DNA of 64,000 nt, taken from positions 243,239-307,238 of the forward strand of contig NW_017567009.1 in the NCBI RefSeq assembly GCF_001661265.1, read 5' to 3'. The DNA is from Saitoella complicata NRRL Y-17804 (lineage: Eukaryota; Ascomycota; Saitoellomycetes; Saitoellales; Saitoellaceae). The first letter of the stretch is position 1; each line of letters starts with the position of its first letter. Below are positions 11,701 through 19,974 of this stretch, piece after piece. Both the position numbers and the translations under genes were made by a program. The notes below the pieces were generated by a model, which saw only the letters and a list, made by a program, of their open reading frames with translations, searched no databases and was not told the origin of the DNA.

Positions 11701-12294
11701 CGCAATCCCCGCCCCACGACTCGTAGACCTAACGATCGTAGTCGTAGGCGAGGCAGCCGCCGTCGCAAACGCCTGTCCCGCAGCTCCAGCAGCGGATGCA
11801 GTAGTCTTCGCAGGCGTCAACACCGGACCCAGCGACTTCGTTTCAAATGCGTGACCAGCTGCCGCACCGGACATCTCGTCCTCCTTCGTGATCAGGACCT
11901 TTTCGTTGGGGATGAATGAGACGCGTTTGGATGGCGTGCGCTTCGGTGTGGTGTTTTGGGATTCTTGTGATTGGATCCAGGCTGCGGTGCTCGCGGTTGA
12001 GGGATCGACTTTGCGGTTTTCGGAGGCCTCGATTTCGGCGGGTTGCTTGTTCATTGCAGCAGCGGCGGACTCGCCTGTCAAGGCCTGCTCACCGACATCG
12101 AGAGGGTTCTGCTCAACAGCTTGCGGCGCAGGCGACTGGACCGCATCCGCAAACTCCTGGTCCTTGAATGAATGCGTGTCCTGGTCGTATATCTCTGTGC
12201 TTGTCATGGAGTCGTTTACAGTGTTGTTGTTGTTGTTCTCGTTGTCCTTGGGTGGATCTTCGTGAGTTATACCCAGCGCACTTAGCAACGTCAT
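8731..12294 (-). CDS. EIS1: Eisosome protein 1-like, repeat-rich
   Basis: Intronless, 1187 residues. Predicted cytosolic component of eisosomes, the furrow-like plasma-membrane domains of ascomycetes. Ala-rich repeats of SAAGKAATLGW type fill roughly residues 150-470. The family core follows: RVLAQARLNAKKDLE near 545, then VDLGFGKTMTRAEIEAIA and RRLRPALNDIDRAAQ around 690-720 with a charged coiled coil (EREQRAIEKSVGKHQ). These match yeast Eis1 (VLTLARANV..., LSPEDITKIA..., ISPVLGEV). The C-terminal 400 residues are acidic, Ser/Pro-rich and disordered. A transposon sits 125 bp upstream of the ATG, so its promoter may be altered. Family call rests on remembered sequence. Confidence 0.8.
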   Translation of the reverse strand: MTLLSALGITHEDPPKDNENNNNNTVNDSMTSTEIYDQDTHSFKDQEFADAVQSPAPQAVEQNPLDVGEQALTGESAAAAMNKQPAEIEASENRKVDPSTASTAAWIQSQESQNTTPKRTPSKRVSFIPNEKVLITKEDEMSGAAAGHAFETKSLGPVLTPAKTTASAAGAAGQAFATAAASPTTTIVRSTSRGAGIAASRAAATPLFEAVDNPNRHFVEIPAGAGASAAFAALGHPGSVYSQDVGSTPNAAAKAATLGWNVKPPEKFEHQTAAAAGKAATLGWKVEAPEGYHRETAAAAGKAATLGWKVEAPEGYHHETASAAGKAATLGWNIEAPQALEHHTAAEAGKAAILGWDNTKVPETYVPAKDAASGAAASLGWDQTKIPQTYVPAHDAASGAAASLGWERTKIPQTYQPHAESASGAAASLAHAEQKTVGYQVPALSAQGAGAAATQAHRDARTVEVFEPSDLNRSRSLAAAGAATMLKKSEVAKRESWRVDFTRAASTAHARKPAPAPPSPTAPAVNAERVLAQARLNAKKDLEQRKMEPKSDLVRRASNASDWSFAPSVQEESSYYEGRAGHGPGARGARAALNRQGTQASVMTTGGGGVNSSQAAAAVMRSQTERKNQRLITEEKRREDAKARVASEMEFFRRRMAELEEARTHKRDTVDLGFGKTMTRAEIEAIAARRLRPALNDIDRAAQAARRQKEEDETLKREKKEREVWEREQRAIEKSVGKHQAAVRRSEDRRRANEPVTYTAAPASASASSGSGSGARGEVVAPASPGVQRSTSRRVTPELERVGVSDDQASMKTETTQQHMVKQGVTPGSYFSKKLSWLSKRRREASQTQQQAPAVAAHETIAEEAPATPIVEEGEPEGRVDHVDVDRESAVVEGEAEDMEHERERAVSFSSDSSVASASSYRRLPPREGLRPVRGMDIPEPEGDEKPASVRTLDHESGIIDRQGRPTTGTATASSEDNEEWHEAGEDDLIGLSPPTAAHQKRFGAPLELNVPLTYGGSTSSIPAQTSTSAPHLQAKNLSQTSLQVPKEIGLSAVGGTSPTIERTEDELVKPGMSARMLSDISLQRPTQYATAVESQSSSVPSSQALPLEKGQGQSQQDFTLAESLPTRVTSRHFFSPGAQKGDEDAIVDPETVEPAAEDSEEINRMMGQVNLDREARKLRSSFKEEF
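10990..11570. repeat. 24-codon tandem repeats inside EIS1
   Basis: About eight copies of an Ala/Gly-rich unit ending LGW-(K/N/D)-(V/T)-(E/K)-(A/V)-P. Two neighbouring units between 11343 and 11486 are almost identical over a 72-bp period (GATGGTACCC at 11343 and again at 11415). This suggests recent unequal exchange, while the outer units have diverged. The period is a multiple of three, so copy number can change without breaking the frame. Confidence 0.85.
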
Positions 12295-12419
12295 CTTGGT
12301 CGTTTAGTTTCTGGAGGTCGCTGGTGCGGATGGCTGGCGTTTTGTGGGTGCACATGTGGGGGTGAGCCCTGACGTCATCGCCGTGATGAGCGCGAAATGC
12401 ATGTACGCGTATATCCAAT

Positions 12420-12494
12420 GGGTCCTGATCATTCCACACCCCCGTTTCTTCAATACCACACCCCGCGCGCCGAAAATTGAGGAGATCAGAGCAG
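12420..12494. repeat. MULE left terminal inverted repeat
   Basis: Pairs with 13487-13559. The outer 20 bases differ at one position, the middle is divergent, and the inner 30 bases are identical. Target duplication TATCCAAT precedes it at 12412-12419. Confidence 0.9.
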
Positions 12495-12511
12495 AAACAA
12501 GAGGAATAAAA

Positions 12512-13439
12512 TTATTTACAGTAGCGATATGTACACAAATAAATTCCTGACGCTCCCACGCTTCCATCAAGGTCCATATGGACCAAAATAATTCCTAGGC
12601 GGGCCCGGAGGAGGCCCGTAAAACCTTTGATGCCCCGGAGCACCCATGGGAAGGTTTCCACCAGCCATAGATGCCATCGGGGGCAATGAATAGCCGACTG
12701 AGGGTCCTTGAACTGGATGCCCCGATTGGGGAGGGTAATCGAAGCGAGGCTGTAAGGCGGGTAGACCGTGGAAGGCATCAGAGGAGCGTCGAGGGGGTTG
12801 TAGGACGGCACAAACCATGGTTGAGAGTAGCCATCATCCACCGTACCACTTGGAACCGGAGTTTGGCTTGGCATCTGCACGTTACGGAGCTCACATGTCC
12901 TCCGATCATGCCCGGGCCGGCTGCAAAAACCACAGAGTCTTCTTGATGCTTCGACGGTCTCAAATGCGCTTGGGTCTCGCTGAGTTGAGCTGAGTGGGAT
13001 GTTGCGGGATCGATTTTGAGATCCCCTCGGACGTCCTCTGGCGGTACTGACGGGCGGGTCTCGGACTTGCTGCTGAGTTGTGTCCAATGTGGGTGCCTCA
13101 ATGTAGTTCTCGTCGAGGACAAGATGCCAGTGCTTGTGTATGTCGTGCATTGTCAAGGCCCGGTCGTCGGCCAATGCTTCAGTGATTGCATGCGCACAGG
13201 GTAAACCGAAAACCCTCTTCAGGTAACCACGGCAGGTCGAAAGGGTGAAATTGGTGGCGAGCGAACGACGTGCGAGAATGTACTGCTCCTCAATCAACCC
13301 CAATGCGAAGCCCGAAACCTTGTACTTGATATTGGCGAAGAAAGCGCCCAAAGTCGGTGGAACACTCACCTTCTCGTTGGCTGGCATAATTCTTGAGCTC
13401 TTCCAGGGTAGGGAAAGAGGCATCAGGTGGAGGATCCAT
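12512..13439 (-). pseudogene. MULE transposase remnant (N-terminal stub plus SWIM and zinc-knuckle C-terminus)
   Basis: An ATG at 13439 starts MDPPPDASFPTLEELKNYAS, which looks like a transposase N-terminus. Near 13371 (AACGAGAAG/GTGAGT) the sequence jumps, in another frame, to a region typical of the end of MULE transposases: an Ile/Leu-rich helical stretch, a SWIM zinc finger (TCRGYLKRVFGLPCAHA, near 13234) and a perfect CX2CX4HX4C knuckle (CGFCSRPGHDRRTC, near 12904). The DDE domain between is gone. Around 12800 the coding signal moves to another frame (12567-12818, Pro/Gly-rich tail), indicating a further frameshift. GTGAGT at the junction could instead be read as a splice donor, but no acceptor restores a DDE domain. 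Confidence 0.8.
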
Positions 13440-13486
13440 TTCTGTCTCCTACAGCTGAGTTTAATGCTGTTTTGTGTGGTTGTTAT

Positions 13487-13559
13487 GCTCTGATCTCCTC
13501 AATTTTCGGCGCGCGGGGGCGTGGTTTGAAGATTTAGCGGTGTGGAATGATCAAGACCC
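13487..13559. repeat. MULE right terminal inverted repeat
   Basis: Inverted partner of 12420-12494. Followed directly by the second TATCCAAT at 13560-13567, which is the 8-bp target duplication expected for the superfamily (8-11 bp). Confidence 0.9.
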
Positions 13560-13567
13560 TATCCAAT

Positions 13568-14374
13568 TGTCGGTGCGAAGAGCCAAGAACTGAATGCATT
13601 CATTTGGCAATCTTGCCCATCTGTCGTCACAGCAGTCGACGGCGATAGGTTTCTCGGCGCAATTCGCTCAGTTGGAGACCTTGATCAGCCTCGCAGTCCG
13701 ACGCAGCAGTTGCTATGATTGAGCACTCGCCGGGATTCATCAGTACCTGCTACTAATGGTCTAGTTCATAAACTTCTAGCGAGTGGATGTCGACCACTCG
13801 TCCCTGGGTCTGACCGGCGTTATGCTTACATACTCGATGTTCCCTATGAAACCGCATTCATCTCCGTGACCGCAGCCAATTTCTCGTGATACGTAACGGC
13901 CGGTTACCTATGTTTACAACATCGAAGTGTAAACTGTTCAGTTTGTAGGGAGCTGTTGAAGTCTTGAATCCTCCTTCACCGAGGCACACCCTCAGCGGTA
14001 TCTCTTAAGACAGGCGGTCCGGCGGGGATCGTGATCATATGACCCTTGGCTCACAAAATCAATCAAACCCAGGAAGGTGTCCAGTGCCCTACGCAGAAAT
14101 ACTCAGGTAGTAAGAAGTGGGCCCGGACCGTAAGACGGGCTTTGTATGCGCTTTGAAACGGCCGTCCGGGTAATCATGAGCGCCGGTGGCTCATCCATCT
14201 CCATAGCCATGATTGACCATATGACCCCTAGGCCTCAAGAGCGGGGTGCAACAAGATGTATTGTATGCTCCCTGTCTCTCTATGTAATACGCAAGGTTCC
14301 CCCATCCACCTCTCCAATCCCACTTCGCCCACCCGTTATAAACAGTTTCACACGCACCTCAGATCCTCAACCAC
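13568..14374. other. Intergenic, 0.8 kb, no gene seen
   Basis: No convincing open frame on either strand. Holds a hairpin-forming CGAGTGGATGTCGACCACTCG (13779-13799), a near-palindrome GTAACGGCCGGTTAC (13893-13907), and two related phrases ATCATATGACCC (14034) and ACCATATGACCC (14217), a possible diverged short duplication. Confidence 0.5.
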
Positions 14375-14956
14375 ATGGCCTCCACGAACCTCAAGACAAC
14401 CCACGTCTTCACCCTCCGCGCCACCCTCGAACTCGGTCAAACCGTCGGCCAAACCCTCTCCGGAATCCGTATCTTCGTTCCCGTCTCTGGCGGAACCCTC
14501 AAAGGGCCCGACATCGAGGCCGAGATATTGTACGCCGCTCCTCCTCCTCACTCCTCCACTGCCCCTCTCATCCACTCTTCCTCGGAATCGTCTGACAGTG
14601 CGTGATATTCTAGACCGGTTGGTGGTGGCGATTGGCTTTCTTTGAACCCAGACCAAGGCCACGCCCGCCTCGACGTCCGCCTCATCGCCCGCACCTCTCA
14701 AAACGAACTCCTCTACGCCTACTACCCAGGCCACCTTCCGTTCACCCCAAATATCGGGGCTATCGCGGGTGGAGATAAAGAGGCGAAGAGTACGGGTTTT
14801 GACGATACGGGTTTGTTGACACAAATTACTATTGAGACAGGCTCGGAGAGGTTGGCATGGATGAATAAGGGGACGTTTGTGGGGAAGGGGAGGTTTTTGG
14901 TTGGGGAGGGCAGTGGGGTGGCGACGGTTGAGTATGATGTGTTCAAGATTGAGTGA
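14375..14956 (+). CDS. DUF3237 (UPF0311) family protein
   Basis: Exons 14375-14529 and 14614-14956 give 165 residues, the normal length for this family of small beta-barrel proteins of unknown function. The 84-nt intron (GTACGC...TTCTAG, phase 2) joins GPDIEAEIL to PVGGGDWLSLNPDQG, restoring the family's GP-x-I-x-(A/G)-E-(I/V)-L...GGDW core. Next come LDVRLIARTSQNELLYAYYPG and ETGSERLAWMNKGTFVGKG. No signal peptide or membrane segment. Bacterial and fungal homologues are common; no substrate is known to me. Opposite-strand neighbours are unrelated. Confidence 0.85.
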
Positions 14957-15162
14957 AATGTCTGTTGAGGTGGAGATTTACGTGAAAAAGGAGATATGAT
15001 TTCCATCACTTCGATTTCTTATGTAATGGATCTGGATGGCTTGTTTTGTTGTCCGAAATGAGGTATTCAAGTGGTCAATAATTGTGTCACAATGAATAAT
15101 TCCCACAATCCCGCCCACCTGTACCTAACTTGTTACACATACTTCTCTACTCCATTCCTCAA

Positions 15163-15345
15163 TCATTTCTTCTTATTCATGAGCTTCTTCACGCCCTTCC
15201 CAAGTTCAAGGATCTTATCTTCACACGCTGCCCATCCCATCCCGGTAGCGTCAGCAAGCTTGGTATAGAACCTCCTGTGGTGTTCTTTCTTTGCTTTGCG
15301 CATCAGGCTTATGTTGTTGCGAGCCAGTGGAGAAGGAAGTCACTG
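15163..15345 (-). pseudogene. Eroded tandem duplicate of the two-SANT/Myb gene
   Basis: Minus-strand frame RRFYTKLADATGMGWAACED and on to GKGVKKLMNKKK-stop is clearly related to FYLKVAAATGRGWLTCED...ELGKEV in the intact neighbour at 15644-16112. Only the last part of the second SANT repeat survives. The first repeat, the intron and exon 1 are absent, and what follows (15376-15406, AAGCGTGTGAAAGC...GCAGCGGCTAGC) instead matches the intact gene's upstream flank (16200-16237). So a duplicated block lost its interior. Coding potential is poor and no start is present. Confidence 0.75.
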
Positions 15346-15643
15346 GGTCGGCCGGGTGTATAAGAGATAGTGGACCCAAGCGTGTGAAAGCTGCATGCAG
15401 CGGCTAGCAATCGTCAAGCACATCACGCGGCAGCTGCAGAGAAGTTCACCTGCTGAAATCCGGTAAGCACCTGTGAACTTTACAGAGCAAAGCTCCATGT
15501 GTTTGACTAATGAGCAATGCTAGGCGCAATGATATTGGCAACCGTATGTGCATTGCTGTGTCAATTTGTAAAAGGGGCATATCTCCCAATCGTTGAACCA
15601 TTCCCTCCTAGCTTCTCATATGAGCCAGCTCACGTTAAATATA

Positions 15644-16112
15644 CTACGCCCTATACCCCTTCGTAACCTCCTTCCCCAGTTCAACAATCTTGTCTTCACA
15701 CGTCAACCAACCCCTCCCAGTTGCAGCAGCTACTTTGAGGTAGAACTCCTTGCGATTCTCTTTGTACGCCTTGACAAGAAGATCCATGTCCTCCGGGGTC
15801 CACTCAGCGACCGCTCCTGCATTGGCGACAGCTTTACGGTGTTGGAGCTTGATGGAGTTGACCGTTGTGCCTGGGAATTCTTGAGCGATTTCTGTACATG
15901 AATTAGCAACAGACGGGGACACAACTTTCCCTACAGTGCTCACCTTCCCAGTCCTTGTTCAGCTCTCTCCATAGGCGAATCTGCTCGAGCTCCTCCTCGG
16001 TCCAGAAGTGGCGAGGACCATTGCCCGTACCCACGCCGGAATGCTTGTGAGATCCATTGCCGTGGTCGTATTCTTCCTCATCGGAAATGAACTCCTTCTT
16101 TGCCTTGCCCAT
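15644..16112 (-). CDS. Small two-SANT/Myb-like protein
   Basis: Exons 16112-15944 and 15891-15644 give 138 residues. The 52-nt intron (GTGAGC...GTACAG, phase 1) joins NKDWE to IAQEFPG within the first SANT/Myb repeat (FWTEEELEQIRLWRE...DWEEIAQEFPGTTVNSIKLQ). A second repeat follows (EWTPEDMDLLVKAYKEN...FYLKVAAATGRGWLTCED). An acidic, His/Gly-rich N-terminus precedes them. The fold suggests DNA or chromatin binding, but length and context give no specific role. The start ATG 16112 begins MGKAKKEF. A decayed second copy lies 300 bp downstream. Confidence 0.78.
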
Positions 16113-16603
16113 TGTTGTTGCAGTTCTTTGACAAGAATGAGTAAGGTAGCTATGGGCGGAAGTGGAGGGAGAATTGGCATTTAACAGATGGCGAAGCGGA
16201 CAAGCGTGTGAAAGCCGCACAAATGTGCAGCGGCTAGCGACCGGTGAGCACGCGCCAGGGCGAGCGCAGTTGCCTACTCTGAGCAACAATTGAGAGATAC
16301 GGCGGTGTAAAATCATCGAGACTTGCCGACGATGGATGCGGTTACTCTGGCTAAGAATAAAGAATAAGGTATGGACTGCACTGCATCTGCCGGCCAGCAG
16401 TCTTGGGGAAACACCAATTCGCGCTTCAATGCAAGAATTGCATTTTAACAGCCGCGCAAAAAAGCCAGAAGGGTATATCTCTCTCCATGAATCATTTCCA
16501 TCCGAACTTTCATATGCGCTCAGCCGCATATGGGCATTCCTATCGTCCTCCACCAGACCTCCCTCACATTCCTACACTCTCATCCCCCTTTTCAACTCTT
16601 GAC
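16113..16603. other. Upstream flank of the Myb gene, part of a tandem duplication
   Basis: No gene seen. 16196-16240 and 16463-16530 have diverged counterparts at 15372-15410 and 15571-15628, showing that the duplicated block includes the upstream region of the Myb-like gene. Confidence 0.55.
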
Positions 16604-16971
16604 CTAGAAGAAAATCCTCAGAGCCTCCAATACAATCCCACCAACCAACAAAAACATCAACAGCGCTACATCGCACCCACATTAGCCCACAATCCCTCAC
16701 ACACTGGCCTCCAGCCCTCTTGGACAATACATACCCATCCACCACCCCGACACAGGTAGCTGCTTCCTCAACTTGTCCGCCTTTACGAGATTGGGATCCA
16801 CGGCCTTTCCCCTCTTTGCGTTTTCTCGTGCGTTGAAGGCGTTGATGGCTTTGCGCTGGCGGGGAGTTTTGGGTTGGACGGTTGCTGGCTGTCACCACCC
16901 CCAAGTATCAGCATTTGCAATTGACATACCATGCCGAAAAACCGGCGGAACGGTGACTGAGGACATACCAT
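16604..16971 (-). CDS. YSY6: Ribosome-associated membrane protein RAMP4/SERP (YSY6 family)
   Basis: Tail-anchored ER protein at the Sec61 translocon. Three exons: ATG alone (16971-16969), 16888-16735 and 16665-16604, giving 72 residues. Exon 2 encodes VQPKTPRQRKAINAFNAREN, matching the family's QTPRQRxANxKF start; exon 3 encodes the tail anchor ALLMFLLVGGIVLEALRIFF, like LLFLLVGGGVLQLI in yeast Ysy6. Introns of 80 and 69 nt (GTATGT...GACAG; GTATGT...ATGTAG). The start codon is an exon by itself. A second ATG-GTATGTC copy at 16932 could serve equally and would give the same protein. No single frame is long enough to reveal this gene. Confidence 0.87.
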
Positions 16972-17226
16972 TGTGATAGACAATTGATAGAGAACGGCCG
17001 AGGAATTGAATGATGGAGATAAGTGTTGACGATGCCGTATACGTGGCATGCGCCCACTTGCGCCACGGCTAAACGCGGGCCGTGAACCGTTCATTAACCT
17101 TATGGACGGACATCACTCAAAGCTCAGACATCATGTAAATAATTGTTCTCTTTTCATTCCTCTTTCTTCATTTCTGTCTATCTTATTTCCATTCCTTCAT
17201 ATCGTACTATCGTACACCCTACCGCT

Positions 17227-17828
<602 letters not shown>

Positions 17829-17991
17829 CTTGGATTTTATGTGAGTTTTAAGGTGTTTGATCTATGATCAGCGGAGTAATAATGGACTCCTCGATTAGCG
17901 CGCTCACGTGAACCCCGCGCGAGGTTATTCCAACCGGGCGCGTGAGAATTCCCAGGACGACTTGATTGAACAATAAATCCACTGCACTTAG

Positions 17992-19494
17992 CTACCAGTC
18001 AACCCCCCTCCAATCAAAATCCCCATCAACGTTCCCCCACCTCCCCCCCAAAATCCCCTCCTCCCACCCCAAACTGAGCGCAAGTATCCTACACGCCCCA
18101 GAACTAATCGCACACACGACCCCCCTACCCGCTTTCGTCATCGCAATGGAGATATCCACGATGAAGCTGGCTGCGATTTGGGCTCGTAAGGCGGGGGTCG
18201 AGGATGAGAGGAATTCGGGGTAGGTGAAGGGGGCGGCGGGGGTGGGGAGGCCTGAGCCGGATGCATAGATGTCGTCTGGGAAGGCGTTGGCGGCGGAGGG
18301 GTCGTCACTGATCAGAAACACGCTCGGGGGTGTCATATCCCCCTCACCCCTCGTCAAATTCGCAACCGTCTCGACACCACCCATATACACCTCCGCCCCC
18401 AACTCTGTCTCCCCATACCGGAGCATATACGGCTTCGCATCCCCATGCCGAACATGCACGCCAATCCACCCATCTTCATCGATCGCATTCATCCTCTCCA
18501 CCTCCCACTCCACTCCACCCGCAATCTCCGGCCGAAGTTTCCACAACGCCCTCATCCCCACCCTCGCCATCTCGAAAATCGCGCGTTGGCGGAGTACACC
18601 GACTTTCCGCGGGTCCTCCATCCACTCATCGAATTGGTGCCCGAATGTGCTCCATGTGCTTCGTGACACGACCCAATGCCTCGACGCATGCGGACACGCG
18701 ACCATCACCTCCCTCGGCGGGGGTGTACACCCCTGCTCAGGCAACGGAAGAAAGTAGTCTGTCCATTTTCCATACCCCCACCATGTCGTGTCCACGAAGA
18801 AAGCTCGCTCACGCTCCCGCGCCATTCCGTATGCGATGAAGAGCGCCAGTATGTCGCGACCGAGGTAGGGAGAACTTAACATGAAGGTGATGGAGGAGGC
18901 GCAGGTGGTGGGGGGGAGGGGGGTGATGGTCGCGGGATCGATGTAGGTGGGGGGGAGGGACCAGAAGTCGGGGGAGTGGGCGTGGGCGTGGGCGTGGGAG
19001 GTTGAGGCGCAGAGGGCGCCGTATTGGGCGGGGGTGAGGGGGAAGGAGGTGTAGTTCGAGTAGTCGATTGTCCATTCGCCTTCTTTCAGGACGTAGGGTT
19101 CGTTATTCATGGGAACCGTGGGCACAACAGGAGTTGTGGCAGTAGCGGAACTGACATCTTCAGTCCTGAGCGCATCCCCAGCAACCCTAAACGTAACCAC
19201 CAACACCCCAACCGGAACCGCCAACAGCAAGATATTCAACAACACAAACACGGCATGCTGTCTCCACCCCACCCTCTTCCCTGGAACCCTCCTAACAGGC
19301 TTGTTGATTTCATTACCAAATTCATCGACGACCGGAGAGCCGAGAAGGACTTCTTGAAGAGCGCCTTCCACGTCGGTGACACTGTATCGCGGAGCGGATG
19401 TAGCGCTGGTAGTATCAGTGTCGGTGTTGTCGTTGGGTACGGGGGTGTAGGTGACCCTATACGCCGGCGGCGAGTCGACAGTCCTTCCAAGCAT
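17992..19494 (-). CDS. Type II membrane fucosyltransferase-like protein
   Basis: Intronless, 500 residues. A cytosolic tail of about 80 residues (TDVEGALQEVLLGSP, VRRVPGKRVGW) precedes one membrane anchor (HAVFVLLNILLLAVPVGVLV), then a lumenal domain, the layout of Golgi glycosyltransferases. WIGVHVRHGDAKPY resembles the H-V-R-x-G-D motif of alpha-1,6 and O-fucosyltransferases (GDP-fucose binding). VFLISDDPSA and VVCAISSGACRILAL resemble the later fold elements of the same GT-B families. Three HA repeats lie at AHAHAHAH. The donor sugar is not provable here; a GT23-like fungal protein is my best guess. Confidence 0.68.
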   Translation of the reverse strand: MLGRTVDSPPAYRVTYTPVPNDNTDTDTTSATSAPRYSVTDVEGALQEVLLGSPVVDEFGNEINKPVRRVPGKRVGWRQHAVFVLLNILLLAVPVGVLVVTFRVAGDALRTEDVSSATATTPVVPTVPMNNEPYVLKEGEWTIDYSNYTSFPLTPAQYGALCASTSHAHAHAHSPDFWSLPPTYIDPATITPLPPTTCASSITFMLSSPYLGRDILALFIAYGMARERERAFFVDTTWWGYGKWTDYFLPLPEQGCTPPPREVMVACPHASRHWVVSRSTWSTFGHQFDEWMEDPRKVGVLRQRAIFEMARVGMRALWKLRPEIAGGVEWEVERMNAIDEDGWIGVHVRHGDAKPYMLRYGETELGAEVYMGGVETVANLTRGEGDMTPPSVFLISDDPSAANAFPDDIYASGSGLPTPAAPFTYPEFLSSSTPALRAQIAASFIVDISIAMTKAGRGVVCAISSGACRILALSLGWEEGILGGRWGNVDGDFDWRGVDW

Positions 19495-19974
19495 TCGGCA
19501 AGTAAAGAGACAGTAATGCCTATAAGAGAGCCAAACGACCAGCGTCCAGTCCCGATAAGCTCAAAGAGAAGGTCGGATACCCAGTACTTCAAAGGTCATG
19601 GCGGCAATTTATTCGTAATCCAGGGAGTGCAGCTGAGCCGCCCAAGCATGCGTTACCGTGGGGTACCCGTGCGTCGTATATAGTCGAGTTCTAAAGTCAT
19701 GCGAATCACGTGTAGCGCGCAGGTGCGGGAAAAAAGTTGTAGACCCCGAGAACAAAAACCCTTAGTACTCGACGACCAAAGGTCTAGGATTGATGGTTGA
19801 GGTCGATCCTGAGCCAGGTCAACGGAGGGCATCTTCTCGTGCCTCAAAACTCCGGATTCGACACACCGTCGAGGTGCCACCACCAGCTACTACCCCACCG
19901 CGGTTCGCGGTGCGCCCAGCAAAACCTGTCAACCAACGACAAAAATAAAAATCCCTATCAGCTGCTGAAATTAG
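19495..19974. other. Upstream flank of the glycosyltransferase gene; likely 5' boundary of the LINE
   Basis: No gene seen. Somewhere between about 19740 and 19975 single-copy flank must give way to the LINE. I could not find a repeat of the sequence after its 3' end (GAGCCATCGTCATAC) here, so no target-site duplication is identified. Contains CACGTG at 19707-19712. Confidence 0.45.

Larger units (their letters stand above)
12420..13559 (-). mobile_element. Mutator-like (MULE) DNA transposon, internally deleted
   Basis: 1140-bp element with terminal inverted repeats of about 75 bp starting GGGTC(C/T)TGATCATTCCACA and including a fully conserved GCGCGCCGAAAATTGAGGA block. An 8-bp target duplication TATCCAAT flanks it (12412-12419 and 13560-13567), with no mismatch. 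Inside are the start and the C-terminal third of a MULE transposase; the catalytic DDE domain is missing, so this is a non-autonomous deletion derivative, comparable in kind to Ds. The clean target duplication suggests fairly recent insertion. It lies in the EIS1 upstream region. Confidence 0.9.

Noticed and set aside
9349-11919. An 856-codon open frame on the plus strand opposite EIS1
   Set aside because: It is the antisense shadow of a GC-rich, repetitive gene: Arg/Leu-rich low-complexity product, no ATG at its start, and it copies the EIS1 repeats in reverse. The minus-strand product has clear family similarity.
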